Of a stretch of DNA of 8,022 nt, positions 1 to 5,614 are shown piece after piece. Below the pieces are notes generated by a model, which was given only the letters and a program-made list of their open reading frames with translations, had not been told where the DNA came from and ran no database searches. A program made the position numbers and the translations under genes. Every line of letters starts with the position of its first letter. Positions within the stretch are counted from its first letter, which is position 1. Origin of the DNA: Nitrospirota bacterium (GTDB lineage: Bacteria; Nitrospirota; Nitrospiria; Nitrospirales; Nitrospiraceae); the NCBI GenBank assembly GCA_005877535.1, contig VBOM01000049.1, positions 1 to 8,022 on the forward strand, given 5' to 3'.

Positions 1-138
1 TCAATCTCCTTCCCTCTGATAGGAAGGGATCTTACCCTATCGTCATTCTATCTGTATATCTGACAGAAGGCCCTTGTGGCCAATCTGGACTGTTTGGTCA
101 TCTGACTGATCTGATGCAAGCGCAGCCGGGCTGATGAT

Positions 139-960
139 TTACGAGGGAGGTGCGTCTTCTTGGAGCAGGTCGAGCATGGCTTGGTGGATAGGCCCGTTAC
201 TTGCGACCAATTCTTGCCCGTAAATCGAGTGTGGAGCGCCTTTGAGATCTGTCACTCTACCACCGGCCTCGCGGAGGATGACGACTCCTGCCGCCATGTC
301 CCATGGGTTCAGTTTCACTTCCCAAAATCCATCGAACCGGCCAGCTGCGACATAGCAAAGATCTAGAGCGGCCGTTCCGGTTCGGCGCAATCCCTGCACC
401 TTCAATGCGAATCGCACGAAGTGGTTCAAGTTATTGTTCGGGGTCTCGCGAATGTCGTACGCAAATCCGGTCACGAGGAGCGCACGATCGAGATGGTCCG
501 TTTTGGACACGGAAATGGGAAATCCATTGAGGTAAGCTCCGTGACCGATTTGCGCGGTGAAGAGTTCATCTCGAGTCGGATCGTAGACCACACCAATAAT
601 CCCACATCCGTCGCATTCCACCCCTATGGACACGCAGTAGGCGGGGAACCCGTGGGCGAAGTTGGTCGTGCCATCAAGCGGATCGATCACCCATTTGTAG
701 CGGGATGGAGGTTCCTCAGTCAGCCCACGTTCCTCGGCAAGGACACGATGGGTTGGGAAGGCGTCGTGGATGACGTCGATAATCCGTTGCTCTGCCTGAT
801 GGTCGGCATCGGTGACAAGGTTGATGATCTGTTTATGTTCAATGCGAAAACCGTTGCGCGTGCATTCCGCTAGAACAGCTCCGGCCTGGCGGGCCGCGTC
901 AGTGGCGACTGAGATGAGTGTGTCAAGAAGGGGGGTATCTTGGCCATATGGTATGGACAT
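139..960 (-). CDS. suhB: Inositol-1-monophosphatase family protein (SuhB-like)
   Basis: Predicted Mg2+-dependent phosphatase of the IMPase family, cytoplasmic, hydrolysing myo-inositol phosphate or a related sugar phosphate. Numbering from the chosen ATG gives 273 residues, normal for the family. The motif around residues 90-101 (W-V-I-D-P-L-D-G-T-T-N-F) supplies metal ligands D93 and D96. E76 in the A-E-E-R-G segment and D221 in the W-D-M-A-A-G motif complete the metal site. An in-frame TTG at 1005 would add 15 residues, but family similarity begins near L-L-D-T-L-I-S-V-A just inside the ATG at 960, and neither start has a clear Shine-Dalgarno sequence, so I chose the ATG. In Proteobacteria SuhB also acts in rRNA antitermination; nothing here tests that. 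The gene stands alone, divergent from the 1217 gene. True substrate (inositol phosphate, histidinol phosphate or NADP) is uncertain, but the family is secure. Confidence 0.93.
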   Translation of the reverse strand: MSIPYGQDTPLLDTLISVATDAARQAGAVLAECTRNGFRIEHKQIINLVTDADHQAEQRIIDVIHDAFPTHRVLAEERGLTEEPPSRYKWVIDPLDGTTNFAHGFPAYCVSIGVECDGCGIIGVVYDPTRDELFTAQIGHGAYLNGFPISVSKTDHLDRALLVTGFAYDIRETPNNNLNHFVRFALKVQGLRRTGTAALDLCYVAAGRFDGFWEVKLNPWDMAAGVVILREAGGRVTDLKGAPHSIYGQELVASNGPIHQAMLDLLQEDAPPS

Positions 961-1158
961 GAGAAGGCATCTTAGCACGAAGCTGTATTTTACTATGTGC
1001 AGCAAGAAATCTCACGAACGGGAAGCAATCCCCCTCATTGAAGCCAAGATCGAACAGGTTTCTTGCCACTCTTATTGGCCGAGCAGATGACAGTGCGAGC
1101 AAGCACGACCCGTTTTAAAGCGATCATACCATGCAAGCCACGACTGCAACTTTATCTA

Positions 1159-1187
1159 TTGACTTGTTACGCAAGCAATGTTATAAA
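1159..1187 (+). promoter_or_regulatory. Strong sigma70-type promoter of the HARE-HTH gene
   Basis: TTGACT at 1159-1164 and TATAAA at 1182-1187 are separated by exactly 17 bases, and TGT immediately before the -10 box makes an extended -10 element. Transcription would start near 1194, leaving a leader of about 20 bases before the GTG at 1217. This is one of the best promoter matches in the window. A 10-base palindrome (AAGCATGCTT, 1190-1199) lies over the predicted start point, and GCAAGCA repeats flank the -10 box, suggesting control by a repressor. The elements are seen directly; use by sigma70 is inferred. Confidence 0.72.
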
Positions 1188-1189
1188 GC

Positions 1190-1199
1190 AAGCATGCTT
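1190..1199. promoter_or_regulatory. Operator-like palindrome over the predicted transcription start
   Basis: AAGCATGCTT is a perfect 10-base palindrome sitting on the predicted +1 of the 1159-1187 promoter. Its left arm is part of a GCAAGCA element that also occurs at 1171-1177 (just upstream of the -10 box) and at 1099-1105, with a one-mismatch copy (GCAAGCC) at 1133-1139. Such clustering is typical of a regulator site. Which protein would bind is unknown; the adjacent DNA-binding HARE-HTH protein is one candidate by autoregulation. Confidence 0.4.
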
Positions 1200-1216
1200 C
1201 ACTTGGGGGCAAGTTC

Positions 1217-1726
1217 GTGGAAGAACTCACCGATATATTGGTTGGTCTTGAACAGCGAATCAGCGCCTACAAGAACCGGCTGCAAGAGCTCGAAAAGAAA
1301 CGTCGTCGCTTGGATGACGAAATCGCCACGATCAAAAAATACTTGGAGTTGGCAGAAATACTTTATCGTGTTGAAGCAGACAAGGCCAAACTCGCCAGCC
1401 TCTCCAGTCAATTCTATTCCGACGAAAAAGGTGCTCGCCAGCGACCGAATACGGACGTCACCGATCAGTCGAGGGAAATCCTCATGGGGCGGAGCAAGTA
1501 TTCAGGAAAAAGCGTGTCGGAGGCTGCGTACGAAATGCTCCGCGAGGCGAATCGCGCGATGCACGCAAAAGAGCTTGTGCAGCGATTGGTCGAGGGAGGG
1601 CTCCAGATCAAAGGGAAAACACCGCTGACATCCGTTGCCACGTCCTTGAAGCGAGACAAGCGGTTTAAGAAAGTGGGGCCGAATACGTTCGAGGCGTTGG
1701 AAGAATCCCTGATCCACGCAGTGTAA
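1217..1726 (+). CDS. Coiled-coil protein with C-terminal HARE-HTH winged-helix domain
   Basis: A 169-residue soluble protein with two parts. Residues about 3-60 are rich in E, K, R and L in heptad-like order and should form a coiled coil, likely for dimerisation. Residues about 98-163 match the HARE-HTH (HB1/ASXL/restriction-endonuclease HTH) pattern: S-x-x-E-A-A-Y-E-M-L, then M-H-A-K-E-L-V, then K-T-P-L-T-S-V-A-T-S-L-K-R-D-K-R-F and a final V-G-P-N-T-F-E-A-L. The family includes the RNA polymerase delta subunit domain and domains attached to restriction enzymes and chromatin proteins, and is thought to act as a DNA or polymerase adaptor. The start is the GTG at 1217, preceded by the G-run at 1205-1209 and a strong promoter ending at 1187. 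No catalytic domain is present, so a transcription or nucleoid-associated role is inferred. The target is unknown. Confidence 0.85.
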   Translation: MEELTDILVGLEQRISAYKNRLQELEKKRRRLDDEIATIKKYLELAEILYRVEADKAKLASLSSQFYSDEKGARQRPNTDVTDQSREILMGRSKYSGKSVSEAAYEMLREANRAMHAKELVQRLVEGGLQIKGKTPLTSVATSLKRDKRFKKVGPNTFEALEESLIHAV

Positions 1727-1775
1727 TGTATCTGGGCTAGTTAGACCTCAAAATACGCGAAGGGGGGTGAGAGTC

Positions 1776-1814
1776 TTGGCGACGAAGAAAGCAGCAAAGA
1801 AGAAGAAGAAGTAG
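1776..1814 (+). CDS. 12-residue lysine-rich peptide ORF
   Basis: TTG start followed by codons for A-T-K-K-A-A and five lysines, then TAG. The ribosome binding site is unusually strong: the G-rich AAGGGGGGTGA at 1760-1770 ends five bases before the TTG. It lies 49 bases after the HARE-HTH stop, on the same strand, and just before a 15-pair hairpin, so it probably shares that transcript. Composition resembles the lysine/alanine tails of histone H1-like bacterial proteins. It could be a real micro-protein, a remnant of a longer basic tail, or a leader peptide whose lysine run slows ribosomes. A GTG at 1767 would extend it by three residues but would consume the ribosome binding site, so I prefer the TTG. 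Too short to be certain. Confidence 0.45.
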   Translation: MATKKAAKKKKK

Positions 1815-1830
1815 TCCCCGCCTTGATTCT

Positions 1831-1864
1831 AGCGTCGGGAGCGAGGCCACTTGCTCCCGACGTT
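1831..1864. terminator. Long GC-rich hairpin between convergent genes
   Basis: Arms 1831-1845 and 1850-1864 pair over up to 15 positions (two G-T wobbles; core CGTCGGGAGC/GCTCCCGACG perfect) around a GCCA loop. It follows the plus-strand HARE-HTH and lysine peptide unit and lies about 97 bases past the lpxC stop on the other strand, so it could end transcription from both sides. Neither flank has a real T-run (TTAAATC on the plus side), so it may be a weak intrinsic terminator, an RNA 3' end stabiliser or Rho-assisted. Confidence 0.6.
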
Positions 1865-1960
1865 AAATCACATCTTAGTTATACCGTATACCGCACGTCA
1901 AAATTCACCTCGCCTGTATTGGCAAGACCACGCGCAGACTTCTATTCATGAGGATGAGTG

Positions 1961-2896
1961 TTAAGAGGCTTGAAGGGCCACAAGCGATGCGGATCTCGGT
2001 GCGGCCTTGGCAGAACGAAGCTCAGACGCGGCGACTGTTTCGTCAGCGTTGAGCAACACCCAGCTATCGGGGTGGTTGAGAATCTGTTGAACGAGACGCG
2101 TGTGTATCGAATGCCCCGAGCGCTCGGCAATCAAGTGCCCGATAAAGGGTACGCCGAGCAATGAGAAGTCTCCAATAAGGTCCAGGATCTTGTGTCGCAC
2201 GAATTCATTGACAAAGCGTAGGCCTGATTCATTGAGAATGCCATCTTGAGAGAGGACGATCGTATTGTCCAGGTTGCCGCCCTGGCCAAGCCCTCGAGCC
2301 CAAAGGGCTTCCACTTCCTGCAAGAAACCGAATGTCCTGGCATCTGCGATCTCACTTTCAAACGCATGGGCCGAATGCTCGTAGACGTAGGTCTGAGTCT
2401 GGATCAACGGATGATTGTAGTGGATGGAATAGGTGATCTTGGCGGTTGAGGACGGTGCGATGCGAACTCGACGAGTTCCATCCACCACCTCAAGAGGCCG
2501 GGTGATTTTCAGATAGGGTTGCCGCCGGCTCTGGAGAACAATTCCGGCTGACCGAATCAAGCGAACGAAGTGTGCCGCGCTGCCGTCCATGACGGGAGCC
2601 TCACCGGCATCAAGTTCCACATACACGTTATCGATGTCGAGTCCGGCCAATGCGGCCAGGACATGCTCGATCGTCTTGACCTGAAACCCGTTGCCGCTGA
2701 TTGCGGTGCAGAGTTCCGTAGGAACCAAATGCTCGATGGAAGCCGTGAGGGAGGCTCCGTCTTTTCCGTTCCGGTTTACAAAGACGACGCCTGTATTTGG
2801 TGCAGCAGGCCTGAGTGTGAGTGTGACGGGCTGTCCTGAGTGGAGCCCAACTCCCGCACAACTCACTGCATTCGCTAAGGTTTGTTGAGCCCTCAC
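1961..2896 (-). CDS. lpxC: UDP-3-O-acyl-N-acetylglucosamine deacetylase (LpxC)
   Basis: Zinc-dependent cytoplasmic enzyme that removes the acetyl group from UDP-3-O-acyl-GlcNAc, the committed step of lipid A synthesis. At 311 residues it is the usual length. Zinc ligands are visible as H78 (in T-I-E-H-V-L-A-A-L), H235 and D239 (in F-V-R-H-K-I-L-D-L-I-G-D). E77 is the catalytic glutamate and H262 (S-G-H-S-I-H) the second catalytic histidine. The A-R-T-F-G-F motif at 186-191 and the G-G-N-L-D-N segment are typical. The start is a GTG with a strong GAGGTGA ribosome binding site (2901-2907) four bases upstream. A basic, alanine-rich tail after about residue 290 is variable. It is separated from the kinase/regulator operon by 354 bases carrying its own candidate promoter, so it is probably transcribed independently. 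It marks the host as having lipopolysaccharide. Confidence 0.97.
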   Translation of the reverse strand: MRAQQTLANAVSCAGVGLHSGQPVTLTLRPAAPNTGVVFVNRNGKDGASLTASIEHLVPTELCTAISGNGFQVKTIEHVLAALAGLDIDNVYVELDAGEAPVMDGSAAHFVRLIRSAGIVLQSRRQPYLKITRPLEVVDGTRRVRIAPSSTAKITYSIHYNHPLIQTQTYVYEHSAHAFESEIADARTFGFLQEVEALWARGLGQGGNLDNTIVLSQDGILNESGLRFVNEFVRHKILDLIGDFSLLGVPFIGHLIAERSGHSIHTRLVQQILNHPDSWVLLNADETVAASELRSAKAAPRSASLVALQAS

Positions 2897-2982
2897 ACAG
2901 TCACCTCAATAATTACACAGAGGGGGTAACAGCAACTCGTGTGCCAGACGGTATTTCCCCATAAAATGACCATATGTAATTG

Positions 2983-3031
2983 ATAATACAAGATAAGTAT
3001 TTAATTGTAACAACAAGATGTCATGTTGCAA
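2983..3031 (-). promoter_or_regulatory. Candidate lpxC promoter region (two overlapping options)
   Basis: On the minus strand, TTGCAA (plus 3026-3031) is followed after 16 bases by TACAAT (plus 3004-3009), a good sigma70-like pair. A second, weaker pair is TTACAA (plus 3005-3010) and TATTAT (plus 2983-2988), also 16 bases apart. The first option overlaps the inverted repeat at 3019-3041, so binding there would cover the -35 box. No other promoter-like pair was found between the response regulator gene and lpxC. Confidence 0.5.
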
Positions 3032-3041
3032 AAACATGACA
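3019..3041. promoter_or_regulatory. Perfect 9-5-9 inverted repeat, putative operator
   Basis: TGTCATGTT, five bases (GCAAA), then AACATGACA: two perfect 9-base arms, 23 bases overall, in the AT-rich region upstream of lpxC. The symmetry and length suit a dimeric regulator of the response-regulator or GntR/TetR type. As RNA it would form a hairpin with no following T-run, so a terminator for the upstream operon is less likely. It covers the -35 box of the best lpxC promoter candidate. A near half-site (TGTCATGT, minus strand) also occurs at 7747-7754. The binding protein is unknown; the adjacent NarL-type regulator is one candidate. Confidence 0.5.
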
Positions 3042-3250
3042 CCTGTGACTTTTCTAGAATTATCGAATCGCAATTCCCTCCCCTATTATGAGGAGTCAGT
3101 GCAACTGAATATGGAAGCAATCACCGCAATTGGCAGCAAGGCTTAACGGAATGTTGGTGGCTGACAAGGAATACGTGATGATCTGTCGGATACGGAAAAG
3201 CTGCAAGCCGCTTGTCGGGTGAGAATGTGTGCCCATAGTGGCCACAACAA

Positions 3251-3922
3251 CTATGGCCGGGGATCCAACTCGATGAGTCCTTTCCGAATGGCCAGGATTG
3301 CGGCCTGGGTGCGATCATAGACTTGGAGTTTATGAAAGATATTCCGTACGTGGTTCTTAACGGTCTTTTCGCTCAGGTCCAAGTTATTGGCAATTTCCTT
3401 GTTCGTCTTGCCGTCTGCGACCAAGCGTAAGACTGTGATCTCTCGCTCCGTCAAATCATGCTCGACCCACCCAGGTTTTTTCCCCTTCTTTTGAGACATC
3501 AAGGAGAACTCCGCCAAGATCTTGCTCGCTACGGATGGATGGATCAGTGACTCGCCCTTGTAGATCGCCCGAATCGCGGTGACGATCTGAGAGGATTCGG
3601 AATCCTTTAAGAGATATCCGGTGGCGCCGGCACGCACCAAATCGAAGATGTATTGTTGTTCGTCATACATGGTCAGGGCCACGACTCCGATGTGAGGGAA
3701 CTCGCGCTTGATTTGTCTCGTCGCTTCGACCCCGCCCATCCGGGGCATGCTCACGTCCATCAGCACGACATCAGGGACCAACGTCTTCACTTTCTCGACC
3801 GCTTCCATGCCATCCTGGGCCTCGCCTACGATATGGATGTCGTCTTTCGTCTTGAGGATTGCGGCCAGTCCTTCGCGTACGACGCGATGGTCGTCCGCGA
3901 TGAGCACCTTAATCTTCTCCAT
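3251..3922 (-). CDS. NarL/FixJ-family response regulator
   Basis: A 223-residue DNA-binding response regulator, partner of the kinase encoded just upstream. The receiver domain (about 1-122) has the acidic pair D10/D11, phosphoacceptor D56 (V-L-M-D-V-S-M-P), T84 and K106 (Y-L-L-K-D), all intact. The LuxR-type helix-turn-helix spans about 156-216 (L-T-E-R-E-I-T-V-L, then G-K-T-N-K-E-I-A, then L-S-E-K-T-V-K-N-H-V). A basic linker (Q-K-K-G-K-K) joins the two. The ATG at 3922 lies inside the kinase gene, overlapping its end by 14 bases, and has a strong AAGGAGA site nine bases upstream, indicating translational coupling. Target genes are not shown by the sequence; the inverted repeat upstream of lpxC lies past its own stop codon and is a possible site. 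Fully typical, no missing residues. Confidence 0.95.
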   Translation of the reverse strand: MEKIKVLIADDHRVVREGLAAILKTKDDIHIVGEAQDGMEAVEKVKTLVPDVVLMDVSMPRMGGVEATRQIKREFPHIGVVALTMYDEQQYIFDLVRAGATGYLLKDSESSQIVTAIRAIYKGESLIHPSVASKILAEFSLMSQKKGKKPGWVEHDLTEREITVLRLVADGKTNKEIANNLDLSEKTVKNHVRNIFHKLQVYDRTQAAILAIRKGLIELDPRP

Positions 3923-5123
3923 GGGCTATCGTCTCCTTTTTGACCAGGGGGATGTCGACGACAATCGTTGTGCCACGCCCTTTCTTAGACTCGATCTTGC
4001 CTTCACCACCCACGAGCCGAGCCCGCTCCAGAATTCCGCGAATCCCGAAGTGATCCCATTTGTCGGGATCACGCAGCACGGTGTCCATGTCGAATCCCAC
4101 GCCGTTGTCCCCGATGGTGACACGGAGGAGTTCGGGGTCGATGTCCAGCCCCACGGTTACCCGAGTCGCTTTCGCATGTCTCTCCACGTTGCTGAGGGCT
4201 TCTTGCACAATGCGAAACAGGAAGATCTTGGTACGCGGGAATAAGATCTGTTCATCGCCGGATACGCGGAACTGTGTCTTTATATGATACTGGGTCTCGT
4301 ACGAGCTGAGATAGTTGGTCAGGGCCGGGAGCAACTCCATCTTGTCGTAGTGGAGCGGACGGAGATTGAAAATGACTTGCCGCGCCTCCTGGATGGCCAG
4401 CTTCAGTTGGGCTTTGCTTTGACGCAAGGTGGCCAAGCTGGCTTTCGGATCTTTTCGAATCAGTTGCTGGCTCAGGCCAAGTTTGAAATTCACCCCGGCC
4501 AAATTCTGCACGAGACCGTCGTGCATTTCGCAAGCAATGCGTGTCCGTTCCTCCGTCACTGCCACACCCGTCTCCTTGACATACAGTCGATAGAGCGATT
4601 GGTATTTATTTAAGGTTTTCTCGATCTCTGCCGTGGCGCGGATGCGGGCCTCGATGAGCTCCCACATGAATTTTGCGCTGGCCCCGCCGATGACTGTGAC
4701 GCCCATCCGGTGGAAATCTTGGAGCAACTCCCAGACCTTGGCATTGCCCGAGACGTCGATGATGAGATCCACGCGCTCGAGGTCCAAGAGTCGACGGTAA
4801 TCGCGGGTCACGGGGATGCCGAGTCGCCTCGCCAGTGCAATGCCCGGGGCGTTTGCCTGTATTTCGGCCACCCCCACGATTTGCACCAGCGGGTCCGTTG
4901 CAAAGATCTCCATCAGCGCTGTGCCGCCGCGGCCTGCGCCGATAATTGCCACGTGCGTGCCGCTCGGCACTCCTGTCTTGCGTGGCCGTTTAGGAGACAT
5001 GGAAGGAGTTGTCGGCATCTTGACGCCTACTCGTTGAGAAATTTCCCCATGTTGTAGACCGACGAATGGCGGAAAGACATCGAGATGACGATGAGAAGTG
5101 AGGAGGGATCCTGCGGCCCTCAT
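3909..5123 (-). CDS. Soluble sensor histidine kinase with N-terminal Rossmann (NAD(P)-type) domain
   Basis: A 404-residue protein with no membrane segment. Residues about 56-150 form a Rossmann-like domain: beta strand and G-x-G-x-x-G loop ([11 protein letters not shown], glycines 62, 64, 67), an acidic residue E87 at the end of the second strand (V-G-V-A-E), then [10 protein letters not shown], as in Gfo/Idh or homoserine dehydrogenase NAD domains. A helical linker (about 155-190) leads to a HisKA_3 dimerisation domain with phosphoacceptor H201 ([10 protein letters not shown]) and an HATPase domain: N-box E308/N312, G1 box D339-N-G-V-G-F, then H-F-G-I-R-G at 358-363 and G-R-G at 382-384. It is a NarL-type partner kinase. 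The ATG at 5123 overlaps the nrdR stop as ATGA but lacks a ribosome binding site, and residues 1-50 look unconserved. The ATG at 5018 (369 residues, weak GAGTAGG site) is a real alternative. Confidence 0.88.
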   Translation of the reverse strand: MRAAGSLLTSHRHLDVFPPFVGLQHGEISQRVGVKMPTTPSMSPKRPRKTGVPSGTHVAIIGAGRGGTALMEIFATDPLVQIVGVAEIQANAPGIALARRLGIPVTRDYRRLLDLERVDLIIDVSGNAKVWELLQDFHRMGVTVIGGASAKFMWELIEARIRATAEIEKTLNKYQSLYRLYVKETGVAVTEERTRIACEMHDGLVQNLAGVNFKLGLSQQLIRKDPKASLATLRQSKAQLKLAIQEARQVIFNLRPLHYDKMELLPALTNYLSSYETQYHIKTQFRVSGDEQILFPRTKIFLFRIVQEALSNVERHAKATRVTVGLDIDPELLRVTIGDNGVGFDMDTVLRDPDKWDHFGIRGILERARLVGGEGKIESKKGRGTTIVVDIPLVKKETIAHGED

Positions 5124-5584
5124 CGCTCGCGGCGTTGCTGGGCCAACGTTCTCAGCTCGTCCATGAACTGGTCAATGTCTTTGAACTCGCGGTAGACAGA
5201 CGCGAAGCGAACATAGGCGACCTGATCCATCTGATGAAGCTCTTTCATCAACTCTTCGCCCACGATCCGGCTCTCGATTTCGGTTTCACCCATTTCCTGA
5301 ATGCGTTTCTCGATGCGATCCGTCACTGCTTCGATCGTCGCGGTACTGATAGGCCGTTTCTCGCAGGCTTTCTTGAGACCAGCGAGAATTTTAGTACGGT
5401 CGAACGATTCCCTGCGACCGTCCTTCTTCACTACCACAGGAAGGATTTCATCGACGCGTTCGTAGGTGGTGTAACGCCGCTTGCAGCCGAGACATTCGCG
5501 TCGGCGGCGAATAACCTCGCCCTCCTTCGCCATGCGCGAGTCTACGACTTTGTCTTCGAGTTCATCGCAGAACGGACATTTCAC
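5120..5584 (-). CDS. nrdR: Transcriptional repressor NrdR
   Basis: Nucleotide-sensing repressor of ribonucleotide reductase genes. The 154-residue length is standard. The zinc ribbon at the N-terminus has C3/C6 (M-K-C-P-F-C) and C31/C34 (E-C-L-G-C), followed by R-R-Y-T-T-Y-E-R. The ATP-cone domain (about 49-139) starts at [13 protein letters not shown] and ends near [11 protein letters not shown]. The family binds ATP or dATP in the cone and represses nrd promoters when dATP is high. The start is a GTG with an AGGA site nine bases upstream. It follows glyA by 30 bases, a neighbourhood seen in many bacteria, and its stop overlaps the kinase start by four bases (ATGA). No ribonucleotide reductase gene lies in the window, so its targets are elsewhere. 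Confidence 0.97.
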   Translation of the reverse strand: MKCPFCDELEDKVVDSRMAKEGEVIRRRRECLGCKRRYTTYERVDEILPVVVKKDGRRESFDRTKILAGLKKACEKRPISTATIEAVTDRIEKRIQEMGETEIESRIVGEELMKELHQMDQVAYVRFASVYREFKDIDQFMDELRTLAQQRRER

Positions 5585-5614
5585 AGGCGGTGATCCTGCC
5601 CCGTCTGACGCGGT

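Larger units (their letters stand above)
2897..3250. other. AT-rich intergenic leader upstream of lpxC
   Basis: This 354-base gap between the response regulator stop and lpxC holds no ORF I can support. The part nearest lpxC (about 2960-3060) is markedly AT-rich compared with the flanking genes and contains two overlapping minus-strand promoter candidates and a perfect inverted repeat. Predicted transcripts would have a 5' leader of roughly 80-100 bases. The part from 3060 to 3250 has mixed composition, with short palindromes only (for example CAAGC-C-GCTTG near 3214-3224) and no recognisable function. Confidence 0.6.

Noticed and set aside
8..27. CCTTCC/GGAAGG inverted repeat near the left edge
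   Set aside because: Only six pairs with an eight-base loop and no T-run; likely chance. I saw nothing else in bases 1-138.
421..873. 150-codon plus-strand open frame opposite suhB
   Set aside because: It is antisense to a gene with complete IMPase motifs and shows no protein family pattern of its own.
1123..1149. Possible suhB promoter on the minus strand (TTGCAG, 15 bases, TATGAT)
   Set aside because: The -10 box is good, but the 15-base spacer is too short and it lies about 160 bases from the start codon.
1880..1892. TATACCGTATACC short repeat near the lpxC 3' end
   Set aside because: The unit is only six bases and there is no flanking structure; too short to support a function.
3111..3146. 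11-codon plus-strand ORF in the lpxC leader
   Set aside because: The AGGAG upstream is too far (about 15 bases) and no convincing plus promoter is present.
3233..3256. CCATAGT/ACTATGG hairpin overlapping the response regulator stop codon
   Set aside because: Seven pairs, a ten-base loop and no T-run downstream in the gene direction make it too weak to call a terminator.
5027..5080. 17-codon minus-strand ORF between nrdR and the later kinase start
   Set aside because: The peptide looks plausible in composition, but there is no ribosome binding site and it overlaps the upstream kinase reading in another frame.
5135..5593. 152-codon plus-strand open frame opposite nrdR
   Set aside because: It mirrors nrdR, whose zinc ribbon and ATP cone are intact; the antisense frame has no recognisable domain.
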